Positions 1 through 6,543 of a stretch of DNA of 41,975 nt are shown here, piece after piece. Source of the DNA: an uncultured Acidimicrobiaceae bacterium (GTDB lineage Bacteria; Actinomycetota; Acidimicrobiia; Acidimicrobiales; RAAP-2); the NCBI GenBank assembly GCA_903873395.1, contig CAIQOJ010000068.1, positions 1 through 41,975 of the forward strand, in the 5' to 3' direction. The first letter of the stretch is position 1. Every line of letters begins with the position of its first letter. A program made the position numbers and the translations under genes. Below the pieces are notes generated by a model, which was not told the DNA's origin, searched no databases, and saw only the letters and a list, made by a program, of their open reading frames with translations.

Positions 1-108
1 AAATCGACGGTGATCGTGCCGATGCACAAGGAACTTGCTTCAGGAACACTCCGCTCAATCATCCGCCAAGCAGGTCTGTCGGTGGATGACTTCCTGGACC
101 TCCTCTAG
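1..108 (+). CDS. hicA: HicA-family mRNA interferase toxin, 3' end only
   Basis: The window opens inside this gene; 35 codons and the stop are visible. The translation carries the HicA C-terminal signature GTLRSIIRQAGLSVDDF followed by LDLL. HicA toxins are small double-stranded-RNA-binding-fold ribonucleases of about 60-80 residues that cleave mRNA and are neutralised by HicB. The catalytic histidine region and any partner hicB lie outside the window, so an intact system cannot be confirmed. It is followed within 2.3 kb by higBA and mazEF, so this is the edge of a toxin-antitoxin cluster. Family assignment rests on the conserved C-terminal motif alone. Confidence 0.75.
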   Translation, partial: KSTVIVPMHKELASGTLRSIIRQAGLSVDDFLDLL

Positions 109-147
109 GCCCTCGAACTCCAGGGCGTTTCTACTTTGATTCGGAAT

Positions 148-180
148 ACCAATGTGTACAGATTTTCGTTGGAGGGCTGA
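148..180 (+). repeat. 33-bp imperfect direct repeat, left copy
   Basis: Begins ACCAATGT, continues with a variable 8-bp stretch, and ends in the 17-bp core TTTCGTTGGAGGGCTGA (164-180). The same arrangement with identical spacing occurs at 1639-1671. About 28 of 33 positions match. The two copies bracket the HAD pseudogene and higBA. Confidence 0.7.
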
Positions 181-213
181 GGTCCGGTTCGTCTATCTCA
201 ACGGGTCGCCACG

Positions 214-920
214 TTGTCGCCTGATGAGGTGAGTTCCCTTAGATTCGGCGCGGCGTCCGCTGCAGCGATCTTCGACCTGTTCGGGACGCGTGTTCCCTCC
301 GCCTCGATGGAGCAGCGGGACGCCAAGTCACATGAGTTGACTGACATCCTCGGCGTCGATCGGCAGGCGTTCGCCGAGATCGTGAGATCGACCTTCGATG
401 AGCGCGTGCGAGGCGAGATCGGCGATCTCCGGCAGACCTGCTCCACACTGAGGACGCCTCGGAGGGTCGCCTGATCTCGACCGTGTGGATGAAGCCATCA
501 CCCGTCGGCTGGAGTTCTCGCACAAGCTCCTCGGTGTGAGAGATTCGGAGCCGGTTCTCTCGCGGTTGGGTCGCGATGGCTATCCCCTCGGCATCGTGAC
601 CGATTGCTCGGTGGAGACACCTGAGGTGTGGCCGACTACCTGGCTCTGTGAGGCCGTTGATGCAGTGCCATTCTCGTGCCTACCGGCACAAGAAAGCCAC
701 GTGAGCGGAACTACCTCTCGGTCACGGAGGAACTGGGTCGATGTCAGCTCGTGCGTTGGCGTGGGTGATGGAGGCAGTCAGGAGTTGAGCGGCGCTCGGC
801 ATGCGGCCGATCCTTCTCAGCGATCCTCGGGAGCATGGTCATGAGCGGCCCGACGAAGAGGTCGGCTGGCGCGGAGAGGTCATCACTTCGATCGTGGATG
901 TCCTTGACCTCCTCAGGTGA
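214..920 (+). pseudogene. HAD-superfamily hydrolase remnant, multiply frameshifted
   Basis: Pieces of one HAD hydrolase appear in order but in different frames. Motif I (AAIFDLFGTRVPS) lies in the frame starting at TTG 214, or GTG 229. The helical cap (RRLEFSHKLLG) and motif II (GIVTDCS) lie in the next frame, about 455-676. KPRERNYLSVTEELG returns to the first frame, about 677-737. Motif IV (VGDGGSQELSGAR) is in the second frame. The tail, from GMRPILLSD to VDVLDLLR and the stop at 918-920, is in the third. At least four frameshifts are needed to join them. Even motif I is altered: the usual D-x-x-G-T-L reads D-L-F-G-T-R. The gene is therefore dead or miscalled. Similarity across the breaks is too good for chance, so decay looks recent, or there are sequencing indels. 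Confidence 0.8.
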
Positions 921-961
921 GAGGGCGTCTAGGCCAAGTAACGGAGCCTCTGGTCACTTAC

Positions 962-998
962 ACATAACGCTTGCCGTTCATAACGGGGAGCGTTATGT
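962..998. promoter_or_regulatory. Nested inverted repeat upstream of higBA (putative HigA operator)
   Basis: Outer arms ACATAACGCT (962-971) and AGCGTTATGT (989-998) are perfect 10-bp inverted repeats. Inside them lies a second one, CCGTT (974-978) and AACGG (982-986). The hexamer ATAACG thus occurs three times, twice forward and once reversed. It ends 7 bp before the higB start. This is the expected place for an autoregulatory HigA or HigBA site. Confidence 0.65.
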
Positions 999-1005
999 TT
1001 GGTGA

Positions 1006-1287
1006 GTGCTGCAGACCTTCACCGACCGGGACACTGAGCGGGTCTGGCGCAGAGAGCGAGTTCGGAAATTCCGTGGAGACCTCCAACGGGTGGCACTTCG
1101 CAAGCTCGTGATCCTCGATGCGGCAGAGAGCCTGGCTGACCTTCGTGTCCCGCCGGGGAACCGTTTGGAGAAGCTGAGCGGCAGCAGGGCGGGACAGCAC
1201 AGCATCAGGATCAACGACCAGTGGAGGATCTGCTTTCGTTGGACGAAGGTTGGGCCGGAAGAGATCGAGATCACGGACTATCGCTGA
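1006..1287 (+). CDS. higB: HigB-type toxin, RelE/ParE superfamily mRNA interferase
   Basis: 93 residues, the usual HigB size. It carries the plasmid-maintenance-killer features: the N-terminal stretch FTDRDTERVW, the central PGNRLEKLSGSRAGQ, and the C-terminal core HSIRINDQWRICFRW ending in EIEITDYR. HigB cleaves mRNA on the ribosome and is inhibited by HigA. The start is GTG 1006, just beyond the nested inverted repeat at 962-998. The stop is 11 bp before higA, with the higA ribosome-binding site in the gap. The toxin-first order is typical of higBA. The reading frame is intact, unlike the HAD gene before it. Confidence 0.88.
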   Translation: MLQTFTDRDTERVWRRERVRKFRGDLQRVALRKLVILDAAESLADLRVPPGNRLEKLSGSRAGQHSIRINDQWRICFRWTKVGPEEIEITDYR

Positions 1288-1298
1288 AAGGAGAATCG

Positions 1299-1595
1299 AT
1301 GACGACCACGATGACGCCCATCCATCCGGGCGAGATTTTGATGGAAGACTTTCTCACCCCTCTTGGGGTGACACAGCACCGCCTGGCGGTGGAGATCGCT
1401 GTGCCCCCCCGCCGGATCAATGAGATCGTCCACGGCAAGCGTGGGATCTCCGCCGACACCGCATTACGGCTGGCCAAGTACTTCGGCACGAGTGATCGTT
1501 TCTGGATCAACCTGCAGTCCCGCTATGACCTCGAGAACCAGAAGGATCAGCTCGGCCCCGTGCTCGATGCCATCACGCCGTTGGCTTTCGCGTAG
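1299..1595 (+). CDS. higA: HigA antitoxin, helix-turn-helix XRE family
   Basis: 98 residues. ATG 1299 is preferred over longer frames because AAAGGAG sits at 1287-1293, six bases upstream. It opens with the family signature IHPGEILMEDFLTPLG, then the helix-turn-helix (QHRLAVEIAVPPRRINEIVHGKR), and then GISADTALRLAKYFGTSDRFW, all highly typical of HigA/VapI antitoxins. The protein binds and blocks HigB and represses the operon, most likely through the nested repeat before higB. The two genes form one transcription unit. Confidence 0.92.
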   Translation: MTTTMTPIHPGEILMEDFLTPLGVTQHRLAVEIAVPPRRINEIVHGKRGISADTALRLAKYFGTSDRFWINLQSRYDLENQKDQLGPVLDAITPLAFA

Positions 1596-1638
1596 GCCAT
1601 CGATCCAGCAGATTCCGGTTTCAACCGTAAGTCGAGAG

Positions 1639-1671
1639 ACCAATGTCTAACTACTTTCGTTGGAGGGCTGA
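1639..1671 (+). repeat. 33-bp imperfect direct repeat, right copy
   Basis: Second copy of the element at 148-180, with ACCAATGT at 1639-1646 and the 17-bp core at 1655-1671. It begins 43 bp after the higA stop. The copies are 1491 bp apart. Confidence 0.7.
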
Positions 1672-1723
1672 CCTCAGTCGCAGGCTTCGCGATTCTCGAC
1701 TGCTCGAATAGATCCCACCAGCG

Positions 1724-2053
1724 CTATTGGCGACAGTCGACTGCAACCTCCAACGCGGCGCAGACTTCTCGCATGCGAGCATCAGAAAGTCGACCAAGTC
1801 GTTCGACGAGAACTCCGATAGCAACGCTCTCCACCGAGTCGAGGTTTATTGCCGACGTCCTCGGTATGGGATCGTCCCCAGGCTCGAGCAGCACTTCGCT
1901 GGGCAATCCTCGAACGGTCGTGGTGCACGGTGCGACGATCGATCTACCAAGGCGTGGGATGGCGGCATCTCGAGACAGGACGACGACGGGACGTCTGCCG
2001 ATGCCTGCGAGCTCACACCACCAAATCTCCCCCCGGGCGGGACCTGTGCTCAC
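1724..2053 (-). CDS. mazF: MazF/PemK-family mRNA interferase toxin
   Basis: 109 residues starting at GTG 2053, whose last bases overlap the antitoxin stop in a GTGA junction. A longer frame exists upstream, but translational coupling favours this start. The N-terminal GEIWWCEL, then [12 protein letters not shown], and the S/T-rich strand [16 protein letters not shown] with LDSVESVAI are classic MazF/PemK features. The conserved Arg and Thr of the active site are in RRPVVVL and PCTTT. MazF cleaves single-stranded RNA at short sequence motifs. The gene converges on higA, with the right-hand direct repeat between them. Confidence 0.9.
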   Translation of the reverse strand: MSTGPARGEIWWCELAGIGRRPVVVLSRDAAIPRLGRSIVAPCTTTVRGLPSEVLLEPGDDPIPRTSAINLDSVESVAIGVLVERLGRLSDARMREVCAALEVAVDCRQ

Positions 2054-2286
2054 GAGGAGGCAGCGGCTTCTCGGAAGGACGCTAGGTCTCCCCACTCGTC
2101 GGCCTCAGTGAGTGGGTACTCGTCATAGGCGGCGTAGCTCGCATCAGCCTCTGCTGCTCGATGTTTGGAGATGAGCGCAGCGAAGGCCTCGTCAAGAAGG
2201 ACAGAGTCCGGTATCCCCTCGCGAACACGGCGGGCACTCGCTAGGAGATCTTCATCAACGGTGGTGCTCACTCGGATTCTTGCCAT
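2050..2286 (-). CDS. mazE: MazE-like antitoxin, probably ribbon-helix-helix
   Basis: 78 residues from ATG 2286. It opens with [19 protein letters not shown], resembling the beta-strand and first helix of ribbon-helix-helix antitoxins such as the mycobacterial MazE5 type. An acidic tail ([17 protein letters not shown]) follows, of the sort that occupies the toxin's RNA site. Its stop codon overlaps the mazF start by four bases, so the pair is co-translated. Upstream frame extension is possible but lacks homologous character. It probably represses its own promoter in the 2287-2593 gap. Confidence 0.85.
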   Translation of the reverse strand: MARIRVSTTVDEDLLASARRVREGIPDSVLLDEAFAALISKHRAAEADASYAAYDEYPLTEADEWGDLASFREAAASS

Positions 2287-2593
2287 GCCACAAGCGCCTC
2301 GGAGGCCCTCCCGGTTCGCAGCGGAGGGGGAATCGTCGGACGTTGGGTACCAAGAACCAGAAGGTTGGCCGTGCTCACCAGCGGTCCGCCAGGTGGTCAA
2401 GGTGACGGGGGCCCTGCACAGGGGTCAGTGCACCGCCATCACGGTCCGACGCAGGCCACCCGATGTGGTGATGCCTTGCCGAGCAAAGGTTCCTGCCTCA
2501 GGCGTCAAGAACACCAACACAGCGCCAGTGACGCACCCAGGGCCTCAACCTGGCGCGTACGAACCCTGCCTTGCCCGGTCAGGTCAGGTCAGG
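2287..2593. other. Gene-free interval upstream of mazE
   Basis: About 300 bases between the mazE start and the 3' end of the next minus-strand gene. It must contain the mazEF promoter, but I see no convincing -35/-10 pair or operator palindrome. The only structure is the GGTCA tandem at its right edge. Confidence 0.5.
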
Positions 2594-2596
2594 TCA
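2577..2596. repeat. Four tandem GGTCA pentamers over a stop codon
   Basis: GGTCA is repeated exactly four times. The last TCA (2594-2596) is the complement of the stop codon of the minus-strand gene that ends here. One of several short tandem repeats at stop codons in this window. Confidence 0.9.
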
Positions 2597-2866
2597 GCGG
2601 GCCGTGCCCGGCTGGGCGATGGGATAGATCTCGAGGTCCCAGAACTTCGACATGGGTAGCGATTCGATGGTTGCCTGCATGTCCTCATCGCTTTCACCGA
2701 AGCCGTAGATGAAGACCTTCCCCTGCGCCGTGGCCAAGAAGATCTGGCCGATCTTGCCGGCATCGGTGAGCGCCGCAGCCTGGGCCTGCTCCTCGGGCAC
2801 CATGGCAAAGACGTCGGGCATGTGCGTGCCTGGCTTGAAGGTGGCAACCACCATGTAGGGATCCAT
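2594..2866 (-). CDS. Small ferredoxin-fold protein, muconolactone-isomerase-like
   Basis: 90 residues from ATG 2866. An ATG at 2854 (MVVATFKP) is an alternative, and the frame also extends upstream to 2893. The pattern is an opening beta-strand (MVVATFKPGT), a helix (FAMVPEEQAQAAALTDAGKIG), a beta-hairpin (QIFLATAQGKVFIYGFGES) and a second helix ending SLPMSKFWDLEIYPI. This layout, with the terminal WDLE(I)YPI strand, resembles muconolactone isomerase or YciI-like dimeric alpha/beta-barrel proteins. No catalytic residue can be assigned and the substrate is unknown. It is a monocistronic-looking gene with its stop embedded in the GGTCA repeat. Confidence 0.55.
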   Translation of the reverse strand: MDPYMVVATFKPGTHMPDVFAMVPEEQAQAAALTDAGKIGQIFLATAQGKVFIYGFGESDEDMQATIESLPMSKFWDLEIYPIAQPGTAR

Positions 2867-3023
2867 CTCCCAATCTTGGCATGGCCGGATCACTGTGCAG
2901 ATTGGGCCTCCGACGTCTCGAACTTCACCATCGGGCAGCAGTCAGTTGCCAGCGCAATCGCTATCGGCCAGTGGACGTGCCCCTGTACGGTGAGAGAGAT
3001 CACCGAGCTCTCAGGAGACCTTC

Positions 3024-3461
3024 ATGGCTGTCGTCACCCCTTTCCTCTGGTTCGATGGCCGAGCAGCCGAGGCCAAAGCCCTCTACGACTCGGTCTTCCA
3101 CCCCGACGGCGCGCCGGCCAGCGATGGCGGCCCCGGTCTGTCGGTGAGCCTTCCTGGGTGCGAGCTTCTTCTCTTCGATGGCGGCCCGCATCACGAGTTC
3201 AACGACGCCATCTCGCTGTTCGTCTCCGTCGACACTCAAGATGAGCTCGACCGGCTCTGGGAAGGTCTGGGGGACGGGGGCACCCCCGTGCAGTGCGGCT
3301 GGCTCCACGACCGCTTCGGCGTGCGCTGGCAGATCGTCCCCTCTCTCCTGGGCACATTGCTCGGCGATTCCGACCGGGAGCGGGCCGGCCGGGTTCACCA
3401 AGCCATGCTGGGCATGGTCAAGCTCGACATGGCCGGATTGCAGGCCGCCTACGACGGCTGA
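3024..3461 (+). CDS. VOC-superfamily protein, PhnB-like
   Basis: 145 residues; CAGGAG sits six bases before ATG 3024. The start VTPFLWFDGRAAEAKALYDSVF is the hallmark of PhnB-type glyoxalase-fold proteins. It is followed by LPGCELLLFDGGPHHEF, the FVSVDTQDELDRLWEGL helix and CGWLHDRFGVRWQIVPSLL. These proteins form beta-alpha-beta-beta-beta dimers; many are annotated as 3-demethylubiquinone methyltransferases, although most have no known activity. The helix-rich tail HQAMLGMVKLDMAGLQAAY is also typical. The last 13 bases overlap the convergent GNAT gene. Confidence 0.8.
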   Translation: MAVVTPFLWFDGRAAEAKALYDSVFHPDGAPASDGGPGLSVSLPGCELLLFDGGPHHEFNDAISLFVSVDTQDELDRLWEGLGDGGTPVQCGWLHDRFGVRWQIVPSLLGTLLGDSDRERAGRVHQAMLGMVKLDMAGLQAAYDG

Positions 3462-4069
3462 GCATCGAACTGCTGGCGATGCATTGTCCAGATCTGCTGC
3501 CAGCCAGTGTCCCCTGGCGTGTCACCCTCATACGCTCGGGTCTCGCTGAGGGCATAGCCGAGACCACGAGCCACACGGGCTGAGCGCACGTTCCCTTCGT
3601 CGCAGTGGATCTCCGTGCGGTCGATGCCTGCGAGGCCGAGCCCCGTTTCGGTCAGGGCCCGGGCTGCTTCGGTGGCAAAACCTCGACCCGCGTGGGCCGA
3701 GTGGATCCAATAGCCGATCTCCAGGGCACCCGGTCCGATGCGGGCGATCAGTCCAACATGACCCACCACTTCGGAGATTTCGGCGGAACGGAGCGTGTAG
3801 GTGAACTCCTCACCTGCATCCCACTTGCAGAACGTCTCTGCCAGGAAGGCGGCCGTTCCTTCCCGTGTGCCTTGGGGATCTTGCGCCCACGGCATCCACG
3901 GCGCCAGTTCATCCAGGCTGGCGTCAACCGCATCAGTGAGGTCATCAACGTCCTCAGGGCAGGACCGGGTGAGGATCAGCCTCGACGTGCGGACAACGTC
4001 GGGAGGGACACCCGGCGCCGAGACGACCCCGGAAGGACGATCGGGACAGGTGGGCCCGTCATCGCTCAC
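3449..4069 (-). CDS. GNAT-family N-acetyltransferase, RimJ/RimL type
   Basis: 206 residues. RTSRLILTRSCPEDVDDL opens the fold after about 25 extra residues. The central VVGHVGLIARIGPGALEIGYWIH strand, then HAGRGFATEAARALTE (the acetyl-CoA pyrophosphate loop, R/Q-x-x-G-x-A type) and TEIHCDEGNVRSARVARGLGY, are diagnostic of RimJ/RimL enzymes. They transfer an acetyl group from acetyl-CoA to protein N-termini or small amines; the substrate is not predictable here. Its ATG overlaps the stop of the upstream VOC gene in an ATGA junction, so the two are co-translated. It overlaps the convergent PhnB-like gene by 13 bp. Confidence 0.87.
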   Translation of the reverse strand: MSDDGPTCPDRPSGVVSAPGVPPDVVRTSRLILTRSCPEDVDDLTDAVDASLDELAPWMPWAQDPQGTREGTAAFLAETFCKWDAGEEFTYTLRSAEISEVVGHVGLIARIGPGALEIGYWIHSAHAGRGFATEAARALTETGLGLAGIDRTEIHCDEGNVRSARVARGLGYALSETRAYEGDTPGDTGWQQIWTMHRQQFDAQPS

Positions 4070-4629
4070 CGGACCGGGCCGGCCGGGGTGTGACTCACAT
4101 CGTCGGGCCTGAACTCCCTGGTCCAGGCGGCAAACTCGAGGAGGATCCCGTCAGGGTCGCAGAAGTAGATGGACCGAACGAAGACTCCCGCATGCATCGA
4201 GGAAGCAATGCCGAGCTCGGAGTCATCGTGGTTGGCCACCTCGCTGACCTCGACTCCCGCAGCCATGAGCCGGTCTCGATACTCCTCGATCTTCTCCGCA
4301 GGCACGGAGAAGGCCACGTGGTTCATCGAAGCGATGGCACTGGTCAAGGTTCCCTGGTCAGGGCGCACCTGGGGACCCGACACCCCTGCCACCGGTTCGG
4401 CCGCATCCGGGAACCAGAAGAACGCCAGGGTGTCTCCTCCCCCGCAGTCGAAGAAGAAGTGCTGACCCAATCCGAAGGGAAGCTCGATGGTCTTGACCAG
4501 TGGCATCCCCAAGACCTTGGTGTAGAAGTCCACCGTTCGGGCCATGTCACGACAGACCAGGGCAAGGTGGTTGACGCCTCCCAATTCGAAGGGCACCTCC
4601 ACTTCGGCATCAGCGGCATCACTGCTCAT
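4066..4629 (-). CDS. VOC-family glyoxalase/ring-cleaving dioxygenase-like protein
   Basis: 187 residues with two VOC half-modules. The first begins VNHLALVCRDMARTVDFYTKVLGM, the second MNHVAFSVPAEKIEEYRDRL. The metal-ligand positions are filled: His in NHLALV, His in NHVAFSV and Glu in LLEFAAW. The protein may therefore bind a divalent metal, as glyoxalases and extradiol dioxygenases do. CDPDGILLEF is the usual closing motif. The substrate cannot be read from the sequence. It is the first gene of a two-gene unit with the GNAT acetyltransferase, overlapping it by four bases. Confidence 0.83.
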   Translation of the reverse strand: MSSDAADAEVEVPFELGGVNHLALVCRDMARTVDFYTKVLGMPLVKTIELPFGLGQHFFFDCGGGDTLAFFWFPDAAEPVAGVSGPQVRPDQGTLTSAIASMNHVAFSVPAEKIEEYRDRLMAAGVEVSEVANHDDSELGIASSMHAGVFVRSIYFCDPDGILLEFAAWTREFRPDDVSHTPAGPVR

Positions 4630-4727
4630 GGCATTCCCCCCGGCCTCGTCTGTCCGACAGTCGGCACGCTAGGACCGGGCCCATCCTCAGGCAAGCGTCG
4701 TGTGCCCCGGCCAAGGTCCATCTCGCA

Positions 4728-5090
4728 TCATCCGAGGGAGAAGTTGGGGTTGCGGATGAAGCCCACCAGAGTTCCGTCAGGAAGTCGGACTGAGGCGGTG
4801 ACGATGCCCTCACCCACATCGGTGGGAGGCGAGTGCACGTGCGCAGCCTGCTCCACGGACGCATCAACTGCAGCCTGCACATCTTCGACCCCCCAATAGG
4901 TCTGGGCGCCGTCGGCCACATCGGCATCGGGGAGAAGCCCCAGCTCATAACCGGCCACCTCAAACCCCACATAGAACGGCTGGTCGAAGTACGGGCCATA
5001 CCCGAGGAACTCGGTCCACCACGCCCTGGCCGCAGCCAGATCCGGTGCCGGATAGATGACCGTGCGGAGTCCGAGCAGTTCTTGTGCCAT
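4728..5090 (-). CDS. VOC-family protein, single-module
   Basis: 120 residues from ATG 5090. It begins LGLRTVIYPAPDLAAARAWWTEFLG, has GFEVAGYELGLLPDAD and TYWGVEDVQAAVDASVEQGA-like helices, and ends VRLPDGTLVGFIRNPNF. This is the glyoxalase/bleomycin-resistance-like fold. The first metal-ligand His is replaced (TVIYPA), so metal dependence is doubtful. A CAGACT hexamer on the minus strand (5097-5102) lies six bases before the ATG, which suggests a leaderless start. The frame extends much further upstream, but that portion opposes the trmO gene and is not VOC-like. Confidence 0.78.
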   Translation of the reverse strand: MAQELLGLRTVIYPAPDLAAARAWWTEFLGYGPYFDQPFYVGFEVAGYELGLLPDADVADGAQTYWGVEDVQAAVDASVEQAAHVHSPPTDVGEGIVTASVRLPDGTLVGFIRNPNFSLG

Positions 5091-5177
5091 GAGCGAAGTC
5101 TGACACCGAGCTACCCGGCACGGGTGGCGGACCGCCGGTGGATCGAGATGTCCCCCAGGGCCGCCCGGGGTCGCCAG

Positions 5178-5190
5178 TAGTTTGGGTGGA
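5178..5190 (+). promoter_or_regulatory. Leaderless -10 for trmO-like gene
   Basis: TAGTTT at 5178-5183 is followed by seven bases and then GTG 5191. No Shine-Dalgarno sequence fits. This spacing predicts transcription starting at the GTG and decides the start over TTG 5182. No clear -35 box was found. Confidence 0.4.
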
Positions 5191-5652
5191 GTGTCTGGGT
5201 CACCCACGTTCTCGTCCATCGGCGTGGTCCGATCCTCTCGGACTGACGTCGTCGACGACGACTGGGACGTCGAAACAGCGAGCATCGAACTGCTCCCTCC
5301 TTTCGATGGGCGGGCGCTGCGAGGCCTCGACTCGTTCAGCCACTGCGAGGTCATCACCCTGCTCGACCGAGCAACATGGGACCAAGCCCACATGATGCGC
5401 CACCCACGGGGAAACTCCGATTGGCCTGAGGTTGGCATTTTCGCCCAACGGGCCAAGGATCGTCCGAACCCGATAGGTCTCACCGTCTGCCGCATCCTGG
5501 CCATCGAGGGAGGGGTTCTTACCGTGGGGGGCCTCGATGTCATCGACGGAACGCCGGTGCTCGACATCAAGCCGTGGGTGGCCGAGTTCGGTCCCAAGGG
5601 TCCAGTCCATCAGCCTGCATGGATGACCCAACTCATGGGCGGCTACTGGTAA
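5191..5652 (+). CDS. tRNA (N6-threonylcarbamoyladenosine37-N6)-methyltransferase TrmO-like (TsaA/YaeB fold)
   Basis: 153 residues. The order SPTFSSIGVVRSS, IELLPPFDGRALRGLDSFSH, the MMRHPRG loop and VGIFAQRAKDRPNPIGLTV (the RxPxRPNPI-type motif) matches the TsaA/TrmO family. The end DIKPWVAEFGP includes the conserved DxKP(Y/W). TrmO methylates t6A at position 37 of tRNA-Thr using S-adenosylmethionine. This is the short form lacking the C-terminal domain of the E. coli enzyme, as in many actinobacteria. GTG 5191 is chosen from the leaderless -10. The GTG lies 100 bp from the divergent VOC gene. Confidence 0.85.
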   Translation: MSGSPTFSSIGVVRSSRTDVVDDDWDVETASIELLPPFDGRALRGLDSFSHCEVITLLDRATWDQAHMMRHPRGNSDWPEVGIFAQRAKDRPNPIGLTVCRILAIEGGVLTVGGLDVIDGTPVLDIKPWVAEFGPKGPVHQPAWMTQLMGGYW

Positions 5653-5778
5653 CCGCCGCCCGTCATCTGTGCGCAGACTCCTAGGTCATCCACACCGGGC
5701 TCTGAGGTTCGATTTCCATGCTGGTCTCCGTCGCCGGATCTTCCGGTGCAGACCAACGAGGAGCAGAGGAACCACATC

Positions 5779-6381
5779 ATGACCACGAAGAATCCCAGCC
5801 TGCGTCGCAGACTGACGACCACGGTGTTGCTGGCCGGAGTGAGCCTTGGGGCCGGAGTCGGTGCCGCCGGCATCGCCAGTGCCGCCACCGGTTCGACGAC
5901 CACCACGAACCCGTCCATCAATGCACCAGCCCACGATGGCACCGCACCACACGGACATCCATTTGGCCCTCCGCCTGCAGGTGCTCCTGATCCGGCGACC
6001 ATGACCCACGGACCAGGGGAAACCTTGCTGACCGGGACCGACCTGGACAAGGCCACGGCTGCTGCAGAAGCGAGTCAGTCGGGGGCCACGGTCGTTCGAG
6101 CCGAGACAGACTCGTCAGGCACCTCGCCCTACGAAGTCCATATGAAGAAGGCCGATGGCACCTTCGTCACCGTGCACCTCGACTCGTCATTCACCGTGAC
6201 GAGCACAACTGATGGATTCGGGCGTCCTCCATCTGACGGGAAGCACCCGATGGGGCCTCCTCCGGCTGACGGAAAGCACCCGATGGGGCCTCCTCCGGCT
6301 GACGGAAAGCACCCGATGGGGCCTCCTCCTGGCCAACAGCCCCCAGCAAACGGGCAGGCATCGACCAGCACCTCTCACTGA
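5779..6381 (+). CDS. Secreted PepSY-like protein with Pro-rich repeat tail
   Basis: 200 residues from ATG 5779; AGAGGA upstream is a weak ribosome-binding site. A Sec signal peptide is clear: positive RRRL, then TTTVLLAGVSLGAGVGAAG, with cleavage probably after ASA. A His/Pro/Gly-rich linker follows. A single PepSY-like beta module spans about residues 83-145: TDLDKATAAAEASQSGATVV, RAETDSSGTSPYEVHMKK, DGTFVTVHLDSSFTV. PepSY modules often act as peptidase inhibitors or extracytoplasmic regulators. Residues 152-184 are three 11-residue repeats, [S/A]DGKHPMGPPP. The tail STSTSH contains no membrane anchor. Related actinobacterial proteins commonly sit beside two-component systems, but none is visible here. 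Confidence 0.75.
   Translation: MTTKNPSLRRRLTTTVLLAGVSLGAGVGAAGIASAATGSTTTTNPSINAPAHDGTAPHGHPFGPPPAGAPDPATMTHGPGETLLTGTDLDKATAAAEASQSGATVVRAETDSSGTSPYEVHMKKADGTFVTVHLDSSFTVTSTTDGFGRPPSDGKHPMGPPPADGKHPMGPPPADGKHPMGPPPGQQPPANGQASTSTSH
6232..6330 (+). repeat. Three 33-bp in-frame tandem repeats
   Basis: Units 6232-6264, 6265-6297 and 6298-6330 encode the 11-residue period with core DGKHPMGPPP. Units two and three differ by a single base at the end. Near-identity at the DNA level points to recent duplication. Confidence 0.95.
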
Positions 6382-6416
6382 TCCCTGCACTTCCTCCACC
6401 GCTTGCCCCCAGCACC

Positions 6417-6458
6417 CCGAAGGGCCCAGGTTGCCTCCCCTGCAACCTGGGCCTTCGG
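6417..6458. terminator. Strong hairpin after the PepSY-like gene
   Basis: Left arm CCGAAGGGCCCAGGTTGC and right arm GCAACCTGGGCCTTCGG pair across a 7-base loop with one bulged G, giving a 17-bp stem. There is no U-tract. It lies between convergent genes (stops at 6381 and 6534) and may end transcription both ways. Confidence 0.7.
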
Positions 6459-6513
6459 GCGCGCTCCCTGGTCCCAGACATGCCGCGGTCCAAACCTTGG
6501 AACTTCAGCCCTG

Positions 6514-6543
6514 AGGCCTCAACCCTGCAGGCCTCAGCCCTCC
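6514..6543. repeat. Two 15-bp tandem units at a stop codon
   Basis: AGGCCTCAACCCTGC is followed directly by AGGCCTCAGCCCTCC. The second unit contains the stop codon complement of the DinB-like gene (6534-6536). Confidence 0.7.

Noticed and set aside
148-1671. Insertion sequence or composite transposon
   Set aside because: The flanking repeats are direct, no transposase is encoded and no terminal inverted repeats or target duplications were found.
2165-2659. Plus-strand 164-codon open frame across mazE
   Set aside because: It is the antisense shadow of mazE plus gap sequence, with no recognisable protein pattern.
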